This document shows, piece after piece, positions 1 through 10,742 of a stretch of DNA of 64,000 nucleotides. Positions within the stretch are counted from its first letter, which is position 1, and the number at the start of each line of letters is the position of its first letter. The position numbers were made by a program, and so were the translations under genes. A model generated the notes under the pieces. The model had not been told where the DNA came from and ran no database searches. It was given only the letters and a program-made list of their open reading frames with translations. Origin of the DNA: Morinoia aosen (Eukaryota; Arthropoda; Malacostraca; Amphipoda; Talitridae); NCBI GenBank assembly GCA_030386875.1, contig CM059571.1, positions 30,684,355-30,748,354 on the forward strand, written 5' to 3'.

Positions 1-794
1 ACTACCACATATGAAATCAACATTGGCCGCACAGTAGTGCAATCCTGATTCCTGATTGACCTTTAAGTGCGTAATTGTTCCTTCTCATTAATATATGTAT
101 ATTACTATTCAATCACACTCAAAAATTATTGAGACGAAAAGGTCAATCCCTCATCAGGCACTTGACAACATGCCATACCGGCTTAACGTCTTCAATGGAA
201 TAAGAAACTCGAGTGAGAGCGAATACCTCATACCTTTTTAGAGCAGAAATTTTTTCAGAAATAAGAGACACTTCAACGTACTACACACTCGCACTGAAAT
301 ATATTCTGACATTGCGTGAAAAAACTTATTGCATAATGAGAAGCCACCACAACACCTGTGACGCGCAACACCATTCGAATTACTGCCGCGAAAAGGCTTG
401 CTTGAGCAGCTTGAGTCAGACTTGTCACATGTGCGAGCAGTGTTGCCATCTCTAACTCGAATGGAAATAAAAATTTGACTCAGATGAACAAAAGGATAGT
501 ATTATTTAATGTACACTATACAAAATGTAAATTGACATTTAAATACCTTATACCATCATAACTATCCGTAAGGTAAAATTTTAGGTAAATGTACCATTTT
601 TTAGTTGACAGCTTTGACTAGCAAGTTTTCCTCGGCAGCTACCGACTGTAATTTTCATGGCAAATGAATTTTGCTGTCAGAGAGTGCTCAAGAATGTTGG
701 TATGTACGATTTTCCCTTAAGAATGTTTTTATTTTTCATTTGAGAGTAATTTGAACTCAACAGGTGAATTATTTCAAAAGTTACGAGTGTTAGA
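1..794. other. AT-rich non-coding sequence
   Basis: I see no gene, RNA or recognisable element here. Short open frames exist but have no family resemblance, no convincing start context and no neighbours that support them. Confidence 0.5.
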
Positions 795-1037
795 CTAAAA
801 TCTAAAGTTGCACTTAAGATATTCTAAAGAATTTTCTGTAGCTTCCAGAGAACCGTTGCTCGACTGGTAATCAAATAGGTCGAACGCAAGCGACATTCTC
901 CTCTTGAATCCGCCTTTGGGCAAGGGCTCGATTTTTCCGGCTTGTTTCCGTCTAAATGAGACTAGCGGATAGCCGTCGAACGGCAAATTTTGGTCGAGAG
1001 CGGCCGACAGAGGAACGTTCTGACCTTCAACGGCCAT
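795..1037 (-). CDS. Unrecognised 80-codon open frame (possible exon or orphan ORF)
   Basis: An 80-codon frame begins with an ATG in a reasonable context (AAGATGG) and is clearly richer in G+C than its flanks, which gives it a coding look. The peptide is mixed and soluble, with a basic stretch around residues 28-47 (motifs FRRKQ and FKRRM) and an acidic C-terminal half. I recognise no domain, signal peptide or membrane segment. Nearby sequence is AT-rich and repeat-derived. It could be a lone exon, a transposon fragment or chance; I do not assign a function. Confidence 0.2.
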   Translation of the reverse strand: MAVEGQNVPLSAALDQNLPFDGYPLVSFRRKQAGKIEPLPKGGFKRRMSLAFDLFDYQSSNGSLEATENSLEYLKCNFRF

Positions 1038-1147
1038 CTTTCACTGTGTTCTGCTACCTGTCGACCTAAAATAGGCATGAATTTTTAACTAGGTTCTTTT
1101 CATTTTACGTATTAGATTTCCAAAAAAAATTGCCCTTTTAATTATAT

Positions 1148-1267
1148 TGAATTATTCGAAAAGGAAACAAGATTTACCACATTGTGAAACAAGACAATTC
1201 AAATGTGTTAATTTAAAGCGGAGATATAATCAATTAAAAAGTCGGGACATTTTTGTGGAACACTCGG
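1148..1267 (-). repeat. Decayed mariner-type TIR fragment (family of the 39.4 kb MITE)
   Basis: About 120 bases match the right end of the inverted-repeat element at 39374-40148. Shared pieces include AAAGCGGAGATATAATCAAT, GACAATTCAAATGTGTTAA-like sequence and a GGGACATTTTT end followed by a TA dinucleotide at 1268-1269. Only one end is present, so this is a truncated relic. The match is directly visible; the assignment to a mariner family comes from the full copy at 39.4 kb. Confidence 0.65.
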
Positions 1268-1440
1268 TACATTAAATTACTAGAATTTTTTCTGTATTAA
1301 TTAATTCAACAAGCACTGCAACTGCAAGTCTACAAACTTTATTAACTTGACATAAATACATACCCAACCGCGACCGTAATTCAACATGCGTTGAGCCACT
1401 AACCGGCGTTATGCATTACGTCGTCGTGACACGCCCTGAC

Positions 1441-1562
1441 ACGGGCTGAACCCCGGCCCCGGTCGTGGTAAATTTGATAACCCCGGCCCCGGCCCGGCCC
1501 CGGCCATATCAAATTTGTTGACCCCGGCCCCGGCCCGGCCAAATTTTCAACCCCGGTCGGTC
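1441..1562. repeat. GC-rich CCCCGGCCCCGG repeat patch
   Basis: Several runs of CCCCGGCCCCGG(CCC) alternate with short AT-rich spacers that themselves mirror each other (AAATTTGAT and ATCAAATTT). It is an abrupt GC island within AT-rich DNA and looks like a small decayed minisatellite or fold-back. No coding potential is evident. Confidence 0.6.
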
Positions 1563-1767
1563 TATAGGTGGTGATACGAGTTAACGATTATATTCCCTTG
1601 ACTTATAACTGCTAAACTTATTAAGTGGGTGCTAAATTTCAAATTAATGAGTGAACACTAACTTCGTCAACAGCTTCAAAACATTGATTTAGCTGTGTAA
1701 ATTATTTTTTATAGCAATTGAGTTTCGCCTCGTGTATTTAAAGGTACTCAATCGTACCATTGATGTA

Positions 1768-2262
1768 ATTTTTCAGGAAGATTATACGATTGGATCTATT
1801 GTACCTGACGCTCTCAGAAGGAGGCTGGAAGCCCCGAACTATCAATTATCAACCTAACCAATTTATTAACCTAACCAATTTATCAACCAATTACCTAACC
1901 TTTATAAAGGTTTAAGGTTTTATTAAAGGTTTTAAAGGTTTCATTTAACCTTAATAAAGGTTAGGTAATTTATTATTTTGTTATAATATTAAAGAAGAAC
2001 TTTTTCATTTGTTTTCAACTATATTTTTTCTGTTCACTCAGATTTTTCTCCGTCACATATTACTTTTTTCTCCAACTTTCACATCACTTCACTAAGTTCT
2101 TTTGGTTCTATGCGTTGGGTGTGAAAACACTGTGTGGTTTGACTCCTCATTCTCTTAACTACACATTAGATGGTGTCTTCTCCCTTCCTCTCTTGAGAAC
2201 ACCCTTGCAGTGGATGAGGAGGCTTGAACTAATTGATAATGTTGTATAATCAAATTGTTCGT
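1768..2262 (+). repeat. Dispersed repeat family A, diverged copy
   Basis: The order of motifs matches the better copies at 43.9 and 30.0 kb: a GATTGGATCTATTG-type start, a GCTCTC block, a pyrimidine-rich middle, then TGGTGTCTTCTCCCTTCCTC and GATGAGGAGGC near the end. It is interrupted by an AACCTAACC/AAAGGTT-rich inverted repeat (arms at 1889-1905 and 1954-1970, AATTACCTAACC pairing with GGTTAGGTAATT). The copy is old and non-coding. Confidence 0.5.
1889..1970. repeat. 17-bp inverted repeat with AAAGGTT-rich loop
   Basis: The arms AATTACCTAACCTTTAT (1889-1905) and its exact reverse complement (1954-1970) enclose about 48 bases made of variants of TAAAGGTTT. It could form a cruciform or RNA hairpin. 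It sits inside a diverged family A copy. Confidence 0.6.
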
Positions 2263-3728
2263 TTACAACCTTAACTCTTTCGCTAATTTTTAGGTCATGT
2301 GTTCATGAATTTTTCGGAAAATTTCTTCGAAGCAGTTGATCTATTATTTGTGTCATCTTTACCTATTATGCTACAACGTAGCTATAGTTACTCAAGTCAT
2401 TCTGATGATGTAACGTTCGAAAATTTACTGAAAATTTGATGTTTCACGTTCGCAGGACTGGCAAATTGGACGAGAGCAGAGCCGGTGCTGCCTCCCTTGC
2501 CACCTCCGTCGTGTAGCATGGCGGGAAGCAAGTGATTTGAGCTGATTTCGCGGTACTCGACATGAGAGAAGCGCTGAGCACGAGCTAATTTTTAAAATTT
2601 GGGTTTCACTTTCCTACTAATATGAAAATTATCGCAAATAATATTTGAGATTTGTAACTAAGTTTTTCTTTACAACCCTTTGTTAGCCAAGGGCCTATTC
2701 ATTGAGAAAAAAGGATAAGAAAATAACTATGTACGTAGTAATTTACCTAACACATAAATCCAGTTTTTTTTACTTTCATCACAGTTTTGTGAATGATCTA
2801 CCTAAACATAGTATAACCTGGTTCGAAAAACAGTGAAGATAGAATAGTTGTAATACTACTGGAAATACTACACAAAATTTCAAATAATTAAACTACGCGT
2901 TTTCGAGAAGGCAACTTTCTTACAGTCGAACAAAAATCTCAGGGCCGAGACATGAAAAAATTATAACTACGGGAGCAAATGTCACTCAATTGTTTCTACT
3001 CCTGTTATAGTGCTCGAGCGGGATAGGTTTAGGACTTGGTCAGCAGCCTGAGAATGGGCCACTCGGCTCGTTCTTATTGCCGTTGTCTCTTCAGTTCTAC
3101 TCTATCGGTGATCATCTCCAATAAGTGTTGTTATCCAAGGAGAAAAAATTTGAGCTCCTACTAAAAAAACAACCCTTTCCCTTTGAACTCCTATTCAGAA
3201 TTAATCAATTTACTGGGGAAGACTACAAACGCATCTACTTATCTACTTGAAATGACGTATGAATACAACATGTCAGGAAACTGCGATAAACCCAGAAAGC
3301 AGGGCTTCAACTGGGTATGAACCCTGTTTTTGATAACATGCACCAGTCGGTAAGAAAGTTTCTCACCTTTATTCTACTGCATTGATCTAGCGTTAGGTAA
3401 AAAGATTTTTCGGAAATATTTGCGGAAGGATTGGCGACGTGTGAAGCACTTTCTACTTTCAAATGTAATTGCCTTGACGAACAATTTGTTACGTGTCGAG
3501 CACATTCTATTTTGTATGGAGTGCAAACACGTTTAGAGGAATGATCGGTTGCATGTCCTTCACTTTCGCTACGGACGAGAACGTTTCACGAATAAGATGT
3601 TAAGTTAGATGACCTTAAAGAATAAAGTTACTACTAGTGCATACCGGTAACTTAGAATCGAAAAAATAAATCATATAGTTAAGTGCCATTTTTACCGAAC
3701 ATCGCAAAAATCATGCACCACTCATATA
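2263..3728. other. Non-coding interval
   Basis: I see no gene in this 1.5-kb stretch. It is AT-rich with a local GC-richer patch at about 2450-2580. No repeat unit, terminal inverted repeat or coding frame stands out. Confidence 0.45.
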
Positions 3729-3866
3729 CAGTTTTGTTGGTGGAACTCTTGTTCAAGCTTCGGCTACTAGTAGAAAATACAAATTTAAACACTATTTTAT
3801 CAGTGAAAAAATATCGAAAAACGCTTAGTTTTTTAATTATTGGGCTTAGAAGTTTTTAATGCAACG
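3729..3866 (+). repeat. Left TIR of the DD41D mariner
   Basis: It is the inverted partner of 5284-5420. Differences are scattered substitutions and small indels, including the decayed tip, which indicates an old insertion. The TA target dinucleotide precedes it at 3727-3728. Confidence 0.88.
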
Positions 3867-4090
3867 CTGCAAGAACACACCAGCGATTTTGCAACAGACA
3901 GGAATAAGGGCAATATGAGGAATTAGAATGAACAAGTGTTGTCAGAATCGAACATGTTTTATTTACATTTTTAAACATAAATTCACAGATTCAGGAAATT
4001 TCTAGAAATTCCTAGTCAACGTTAGCGACCCCTGGTGAGAAGCGTATGTGTATCTTTTGTAAGTTAGCACCATGGCACTGAAGTGGTAAG

Positions 4091-5160
4091 ATGAATCGCT
4101 TTACAAATGCACAAATGGCAGACCTGCATTTCACTTATGGTGCTGCTAATGGTAATGCAAGACGTGCCTCGAGAATCTATCACGAACGTTACCCTAATCG
4201 ATAAGTCCCTGATCATCGATTATTCACTTTATTACACCGAAGATTGACGGAAACCGGCAGTTTTAGTGTAAACAGAGTAGACATTGGTCGCCCAATAAAT
4301 TATCATCGAGAGCAAGAAGAGTTGGAACATTTCCGTAGAAACCCGCGTACGAGCACCCGTGCCGCAGCAGCATCTTTGGGTATTCGTGACCATAGTACAG
4401 TGTGGCATGTATTGAACCGGAATAATTATCATCCGTATCATTCCGGAGAGTCCGGGGTCTCCTTCCCGTTGATTATGGTCCTCGTGAGCGATTCGCGCAG
4501 TGGTTTTTAGATCGGGGGGTAGAAGATGCCAATTTTGCAGAGTGAGTGTTGTTTACGGACGAAGCAACCTTCAGCCGAGATGGAATTTTTGATTATCATA
4601 ACTTTCACTCATGGCAGCAGAACAACCCTCATGTCATCCATGAACGTCATCACCAATATCGCTACACTGTCAATGTTTGGGCAGGTATCGTGCACAATCA
4701 ACTCATCGGTCCATACATTCTGCCAGAGCGTCTTACTGGAGATGTGTACAAAATCTTTCTTGAAGAAGTCCTTCCTGGTTTATTGGAAAATGTGCCATTA
4801 GGTATTCGTAGACGACTTTGGTTTCAACACGATGGAGCTCCGGCACATTTTGCTCTAAATATGCGACGGTTTCTTGACGAACAATTTCCAAATCGATGGA
4901 TTGGTCGTGGTGGTACCGTGTCCTGGCCACCGAGATCACCTGTTTTGACTCCATTAGATTTTTTCTTATGGGGGCACTCGAAATCTCTGATTTATGCGAC
5001 ACCTGTGGAGTCGGAAGAAGACCTTGTCGCTCGAATTGCAGTCGCTGCTGGATATATCGCTGACAACCCAGGAATGTTTGGCAACGTACGCAACTCGCTT
5101 CGACGAAGGTGTCGTGCGTGTATCGATGTTAATGGTCGAAATTTTGAACACCTACTTTGA
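4091..5160 (+). pseudogene. Mariner DD41D transposase pseudogene
   Basis: The gene encoded a cut-and-paste transposase. From the ATG at 4091 the first 37 codons match the N-terminal helix-turn-helix region often annotated DUF4817 (motif MADLHFTYGAANGNARRASR), followed by a stop at 4202-4204. The same frame continues through the second DNA-binding half to about 4441, where the frame shifts. Another stop lies at 4543-4545, at a position where the family usually has tryptophan. The catalytic part then reads openly: aspartates in FTDEATF (nt about 4558), QHDGAPAH (about 4831) and LTPLDFF (about 4957). The last two are separated by 41 residues, defining DD41D. The normally conserved aspartate of the SPD-L-TP motif is valine (SPVLTP). 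Two stops and a frameshift make it non-functional. Confidence 0.92.
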
Positions 5161-5283
5161 TGCGTTACTTTCTATTAATTGTTAAAGCACCTCATGTTAT
5201 TTAACGTTTTGCATTACCCTCGTGTATTATTATTGAACATTAGTGCATGTGGTTGACTAGGATCGCCATGAGTTCTTGAAGCG

Positions 5284-5420
5284 CAGCATTAAAAAACTGC
5301 TAAGCCCAATAATTAAAAAACTAAGCGTTTTTCGATATTTTTTCACTGATCAAAAAGTGTTTAAATTTGTATTTTCTACTAGTAGCCGAAGTTTGTACCA
5401 AGAGTTCCACCAACACCCTG
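5284..5420 (-). repeat. Right TIR of the DD41D mariner
   Basis: It is the inverted partner of 3729-3866 and keeps the canonical CACCAACACCCTG tip (CAGGGTGTTGGTG in the outward reading), followed by TA at 5421-5422. Confidence 0.88.
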
Positions 5421-5730
5421 TATATACATCGGATGACACACTAAGCCACGAATCTAAAGATTACTATCTTGAATTTAATATATTCCATTTATTGAAATGC
5501 TATTCAAGGATGAAGATAGTTTTTGATCTAACTGAAGACCTCAAATATCTCGGGGGTAAATGCTAGGAACCTCAGGAAGTTTCGTTGCACTAGCTGCCGA
5601 CTAGCTTATCCCTTCAAGGACCACATTTTTTCATGCAAAAAAAATTTTTCAATAGTTTCTTGTTATTACGGTGTCTGAGTATGTTAGAGATGAGTGTAGT
5701 AAGTTGAAAAATTTTATATTGAAAAAAATA
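5421..5730. other. Non-coding spacer between two transposons
   Basis: This 310-bp AT-rich spacer separates the mariner right end from the piggyBac left end. I see no gene or repeat in it. Confidence 0.5.
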
Positions 5731-5812
5731 TAAGGCGACGTTTCAGTCCACTTGGACTTACGAAACCACAACATTAAAGGCGACCGTATGGTCCATTTAG
5801 TCTTTTGAGCGC
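5731..5812 (+). repeat. Left end of piggyBac with two sub-repeats
   Basis: It contains TAAGGCGACGTTTCAGTCCA and, 45 bp further in, AAAGGCGACCGTATGGTCCA. The reverse complement of 8178-8255 shows the same pair (AAAGGCGACCGTTCAGTACA and a GCGACCGTTGAGTCG copy), so this is a terminal/subterminal repeat unit. Confidence 0.7.
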
Positions 5813-5933
5813 AAAATATGTATGAAATAATAAAGTTAGCTTTGCTCATAATCGTTTTGTTCATTACTTCCGCTGGCAACAATAATTAGTCCGAGAAATT
5901 TGCAAGAAACTCTTGTATTTTGGCAAAAACGCC

Positions 5934-7757
5934 TTATTCGAGATGAAATTTGGCAAAGCAATTTCGTGTCTTTTTCGCAGCAAAGGTGAACATTGCATTT
6001 CATGCAGTACATGTGGATCCGGCCAGTGCATTTAGGAAATTTACACATTCCCCTTTTTTCAAAAATTTCAGGAAGGTGGCCGACCCCATCTTTCCGAATT
6101 GTCTCGTCTGGAATTGGTTTTGAGGCATGGCCAAACGCTTTCTTTTTTGTAAATCCGGACTGCACAGTTTCCGCAGTTGGGTGCCCTTTTTTCTTCACTA
6201 CATCTTGACCAGGAAACCTGAGTGCATCAGCGAGTTTCAGTTTGAATTCGCAGAGTGAAGTTAGCTGCCAGTATTGAATGCTTAGTTTCTTTTCCACTCT
6301 GCGTCTCAGAAGCCAGCTGTTCACGACAGCCATATCAAGCATGTGGAAGATCAATCTCATGTAGTACTTTTTAGACCTGGAACTCATCCTATAGTGTGAC
6401 ATCAACTGGTCATGAAGGTCGACGCCGCCCATGTGCTCATTGTAAGTTGATACAATATTTGGGACTGGGATGTTTCTATGTTCTTTTTTCTTCTTGTCAA
6501 ATCTCCTGACTTCTGTTAGAGAAAGTGATGTCACAAAACTGGACAAAAGACAAACAGTACGGTTGTCATTCCATTTGACAGCAGTGATAGCAGTACTTCT
6601 TGTTTGCGTTTCGTGCTCATCAAAGGCACCGCGATCGAGTTTTCGCAGCTGCTTGTCATCTTTAAATTTCAGTCCAGCCAATCTGCGTTCCTGTACGGTA
6701 CCACATGCCCAAATCTTTCTGGTGGCGAGGTGCTCTACTAATTTTACTGACGAAAACCAGTTGTCAAAATAGAGTTTATGATGTCTTCCTTCAGGAATGC
6801 ACTCGGCAAGATGAAGAACAGAGTTTCCACTTGCACCAAGGTCAGGAATTCCAGAGCGTTCAACCGGAGAAATTTTGCCAACATAGGGAACGAAGTCATA
6901 TACCATACCAGAGCTACCAGCTAAGATGAAAATTGTATAGCCCCATTTTTTTGTTTTTTTGGGAATATATTGCTTTAGGGATGAGGCGTCTTTGAAGGGG
7001 ACCATTTGTTCGTCCACAGCCAGATGTTCTTCCATTGGTATTTTTTGGAGTTTTTGGCGTAATGAATCCAGAAGAAATCTCACCTTCGCAAGCTTGTCTG
7101 TTGAATCCAGTGTGTTGTTATCTACTAGATGAATATTTGCTTTGATGTCTTCCCACCCTTAACGAGACATTATGGAAGATATCTTTCCATTCAGAGAGAA
7201 TTTTGCCCAGTGAAGCCGCGTGTGCGTCATCCTAGTGATTGACATTTGCATGCTTATCCCTATCCATTGTGATAATTCCATTGGAGTCAGGTTGAGGGGC
7301 TTTGAGGGATCTTTTTGCATAGCATACAAGTTGGTTTGGTAGCAAATATCTTCAATAACTTCACTTGAAACTAAGGATTTGAAAAGAGTCAGAGGAGCTT
7401 CCAGAACTGTGTCAACATCAGGATCATGAGAAAATGAAGGAATGTCGTAAGATGAGCAGCAGTTTTCAATTTTCTTCCAAAATGTTCTCGTCGATGCCTT
7501 TTTTTGCACGTTGTTGAGAGCTGTTTTCACCTTCTTTACTATTAATTTCAATCATGAGCGGTTCATTTTCTTCTTCAAATTCGCTTTCAGAACTGGTTTC
7601 TAGCGTAATAGTAACTCTGGGTCCAATATGTCCTCTTGATCCACAGAGTCTTCTTCAGATTCATTGGAGTATGAGGTAGCAAGGTGTTCTTCCCATCGAC
7701 TGGGACGTTTTCTTGAAGAAAAAAAGGTTTTCGTTCTGAGGCCCTTGAAGGATCCTG
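5934..7757 (-). pseudogene. piggyBac transposase (DDE_Tnp_1_7-type) pseudogene
   Basis: This is a DDD transposase that would cut and paste at TTAA. A minus-strand splice acceptor (TTTGCCTTTCAG) at about 7758 opens an acidic, serine/glutamate-rich N-terminus, as is normal for the family. At least one frameshift lies near 7500-7600. The core frame reads from about 7551, has a TAA at 7159-7161 and then stays open to about 5940. Catalytic aspartates are visible in AVDEQMVPF, LYFDNWFSS and MGGVDLHDQ, spaced 83 and 115 residues apart. The C-terminal cysteine-rich zinc-binding module (CKFPKC...YCMKCNVHLCC) is present. A final frameshift bypasses the likely ancestral stop at 5934-5936. The gene is dead but fairly well preserved. 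Confidence 0.92.
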
Positions 7758-8177
7758 AAAGGCAAAAAAATATTACAAGTACACTTCGATAATTCCATCC
7801 CTTGGCCAGTGTATGGAAATATAAAATAGGTAAACTGAATGAATGCAAAATCTGTCCGCGTTATGAGCAGTTACTGAGATCAAAAAGTTATGAATATTGG
7901 TTACGCGATCTATATGCCGTCAAAAATAAACATATGATTAAAGTGAGGCCCATAAATAGAAAACAAGTACGTATTTAGAAAAGCTTAGAAAAATTTGGGC
8001 AGCACCTCCATTGCACCACTAAATGCATTCAATCAATGTAAATGTTTTATTGAAATTTGTACATGAACTTTCATATATTTCTAGTATTAGTAAGAAAAAT
8101 ATTACATAGAAGCAATAAATCATAAAATAATAATGCAAACGCAACTATTTCACAGAGCGATTCCTTACTTGCATGGT

Positions 8178-8255
8178 CATAAGACCAACACGACTCAACG
8201 GTCGCGTTTCCCACAACGCAGTTGTAAGTCCAACTGTACTGAACGGTCGCCTTTA
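8178..8255 (-). repeat. Right end of piggyBac with two sub-repeats
   Basis: It is the inverted counterpart of 5731-5812. GGTCGC occurs twice in this block (about 8199-8206 and 8244-8250), ending in GGTCGCCTTTA. Confidence 0.7.
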
Positions 8256-9761
8256 GAAACAAGGTGTGATATATGCATTTAATTTTTATTTTATGATTAA
8301 ATTTTGCATGTGCACTCCCTAATGCAGTGAAACAAACATAGAATTATTTCAATCGTGGAGAGAGTATATATGGAGGGAGCACAGCCGTCTGTGCAGAGAA
8401 CCAGTTTTTGAGATTTCTCCTCTGTCTGTGGTAACCAATAGCCAGTGTTTCCACGAGCAGGGTAATTACCCTAGTTTAGGGTAATCAGGGGTCCCCTAGG
8501 GTAATGTTTAGGGTAATGAAGAATATGGCCAAATCTAGGGTAATCAGAGTTGCGAGAAGGAAGTGCCTCCCCTAATCTACGAAAACTGAAAATTGAAAGC
8601 CAATATGCACGCACCCTACTGGTCCCACTTGAACGAAATGTAATGATACAATGAAACGAGTCAGAATTTAGTGTTCACAAAACTGCAGTGATGTTGTGAT
8701 TAATGTCGCACATTTGAATGTCATCAGCTATCGCTAACGAAAGACGGCGCCAAGATACGAAGCCATAATATCTGTTGTCCACTTCGTTTTGACAAATGAT
8801 TCTGTGTTGCATTTCGCAAATAAAAAACTCGATCGGTGTCAGCAACAGCCAGTCGACGAAAGTCACTGTCTTCTTCTGATTGTGCGCGTGCTTATGAGCT
8901 TTAAGAGAATATTGACAGGTGTGTTTGTTACAGTGTTAAATACCACAGCTAATACATTTCATCGTAGAAATAATAAACAGGTTCATTCTTGTGATAGTGA
9001 TTGAATTAACAGCAGAGAGACACCACAGCGCCGGTATTTTGTCAGCTAATTAAGTGGAAGGCGTCCTATTTCTTAGCCATATTGCACGCCAACGAAGCAT
9101 GTTATTGTAGCGATGCAAACAAAAAACTTAGACAGTGTTCTTTGACTCTTTGAGTTACAAAAAATGCTAAAGGCGTATGGAAGTAGGTGTAAAATTAATC
9201 ACAAAAATTCATATGAGCAAAAGAGAACAGTTTTTGACTTAAAACTTGCAATATATATGTTTTTATTCTCACTGTCTTTCTTGTGCTCTGTCCCCCGGAC
9301 GTAGAATTTGATATAGCTACGATCATGCCTAAAATACCGTCAACCGAAATTGAAGCACTAGGGCTTTTAGAAACTGAGTGTTGAGGATAGTTTTTACATA
9401 TTAATAAAAGCAAGGTAGTTTTGTCCAAAATCCTCGGAATTTCCTCACCCGCCCTTTAAGAAATAAATAAATTTGATTGCTCACGATCAACTTTATGAGT
9501 TGATGAGTAAATGTGATTGCAACGAAGTCTCTGAGAGCATACGTGATGTAACAAGATTCGATAAAATCCGTAATGAAAAAAAATATTACGAAGGTCGTGT
9601 GTGAGGACAGCCAGAAAGTCATCAGAGAGAGTGGATCAAAGTGTTAGGTTAGATTAAGCATGTGGAATGAATGGCTGAAGAGCGTGAATGGATGGAAAAT
9701 GAAATGAAAAATAGAAAATTATACTTGGGACAGGTAAATATATTATTGCAAATTTTGCAGC
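8256..9761. other. Non-coding interval with a TAGGGTAAT motif cluster
   Basis: No gene is recognised. At 8458-8560 the motif (C)TAGGGTAAT occurs about five times in 100 bp, partly as palindromic pairs (GGGTAATTACCC). A TATATATGGAGGGAGCA box at 8366-8382 recurs in inverted form at about 33527-33543. The rest is AT-rich with no support for coding. Confidence 0.45.
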
Positions 9762-10275
9762 ATGGCAGATGATCATCACGCACCGAATGAGGAAGAGCCA
9801 ACAACACCATCGCGGGGAAAAAAAGCTCCATGTGAATGCTAAAAAGTACCAGCAGAATTTTAAAGATTCGTGGACATCGGATCTTGAATTTGAAGGATGA
9901 TTAGCCAAGTCCTTAAAAATCAACAGAGCAAAATGATGTGGCATATTGTAAGGTTTGTCGAACCGATATTACTTGTGGGAAATCGAAGATCAAGCGTCAC
10001 TTGCTCGCAGAGAGACACCAACAACAATCCATCGTGGCGAAGAAAACCCCATCAATTGCTAGCTATGTGCTATCCAATGATTCTCTTAAAAATTGTGTTC
10101 GTAAAGTGGAACTGCAAGTTTGTGCATTTTAGCTGAGTACCATCTACCTGTCTCATTGTGTGAGCCTCTTTTAGATTTGATGAAATTAATGTTCCCACAT
10201 CAGGAATCGCTGAAAAAGGTGCACCTTGGAAAACAGCGGGCATCAAACAAAATTCGGCAGGTTTTTTGGCAAACA
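9762..10275 (+). pseudogene. hAT-like transposase N-terminal fragment, broken
   Basis: A BED-type zinc finger is visible at 9938-10030 (YCKVC ... KRHLLAERHQ). It is followed, after a one-base frameshift near 10130, by the conserved helix of this transposase group (AEYHLPVSLCEPLLDLMK, then FPHQESLKKV). An upstream frame (KKYQQNFKDSW) has the pre-finger segment seen in many hAT and ZBED relatives, with further frame changes near 9826 and 9920 and a TGA near 9897. The ATG at 9762 follows a TTTTGCAG acceptor-like sequence. The RNase H-like catalytic domain is absent. The piece ends about 230 bp before the LTR element. Assignment to hAT is by motif style, not by catalytic residues. Confidence 0.65.
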
Positions 10276-10506
10276 TCTTGTACGTGAAATCGTTTGGGAT
10301 ATCAAACCAGCATTCTAACGCCGATCAACTGGCCTTCCCTCCTGACGCTCATGCAGTATGTAACATGGTAGACGAAACAAGGTAGCTGCAAACCAGTCTT
10401 TTATAAAACCAAGTGGTGTGTAGGTGACGTCATGACATCGCACCAATAGCAACGCTCAGATTGCATCTGGCAACACTGCTAACCCGAAATCTGGCATCAC
10501 TGTCAG

Positions 10507-10742
10507 TGTATGCGCACTTTGTCCGTACATGCGTTTGTACGTATGCTAGTGCAACGCCCTGTTGCGCAGTACCGCAATGCGGGTGCTTGGTCAGCATATT
10601 GAGAATATAAAAGGACGTGCGCGGCTCTTAGAGGCGCATTTGGGCTGTGTTACTCCCCTGCATAACATCTCTACAAGTAAATCGTCGCAGTTACCAGCGT
10701 TGTCACTACCCCACCGGACGTTATAACCCTTCGGGCGTTACA
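10507..10742 (+). repeat. 5' LTR of the large LTR element
   Basis: It starts TGTATGCGC and ends GGGCGTTACA. A TATA box (TATAAAAG, 10606-10613) sits mid-LTR, preceded by GC-rich palindromic sequence. The match to 24986-25222 is nearly continuous, with differences concentrated near 10658-10680 and 10710-10718. Confidence 0.88.
10606..10613 (+). promoter_or_regulatory. TATA box of the 5' LTR
   Basis: TATAAAAG lies in an otherwise GC-rich context and is conserved in the 3' LTR at 25085-25092. Transcription would be expected to start about 30 bp downstream. Confidence 0.65.

Larger units (their letters stand above)
3729..5420 (+). mobile_element. DD41D mariner-like DNA transposon, inactive
   Basis: A complete 1.69-kb element lies between TA dinucleotides (3727-3728 and 5421-5422), the usual mariner target duplication. 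Terminal inverted repeats of about 138 bp (3729-3866 and 5284-5420) share long near-identical blocks such as GGCTACTAGTAGAAAATACA and GAAAAACGCTTAGTTTTTTA. The right end has the canonical CAGGGTGTTGGTGG; the left is decayed to CAGTTTTGTTGG. The single gene inside is a transposase pseudogene on the plus strand. Long TIRs of this kind and the DD41D spacing place it among the arthropod DD41D mariner-like elements. Confidence 0.9.
5731..8255 (-). mobile_element. piggyBac-like DNA transposon, inactive
   Basis: About 2.5 kb, normal for piggyBac. Imperfect inverted ends lie at 5731-5812 and 8178-8255. Each end carries two related sub-repeats built on AAGGCGACCG...GGTC, spaced about 45 bp apart. The outermost bases read TAAGG on the left and CCTTTA on the right, so the expected TTAA target duplication is not intact. 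The transposase gene runs on the minus strand. Boundaries are inferred from the paired ends. Confidence 0.8.

Noticed and set aside
213-455. 80-codon open frame near the window start
   Set aside because: No family resemblance, AT-rich codon pattern and no supporting context.
1840-1975. Telomere-like AACCTAACC / GGTTAGGT motifs
   Set aside because: Only a few units, not a tandem TTAGG array, and organised as an inverted repeat inside a family A copy.
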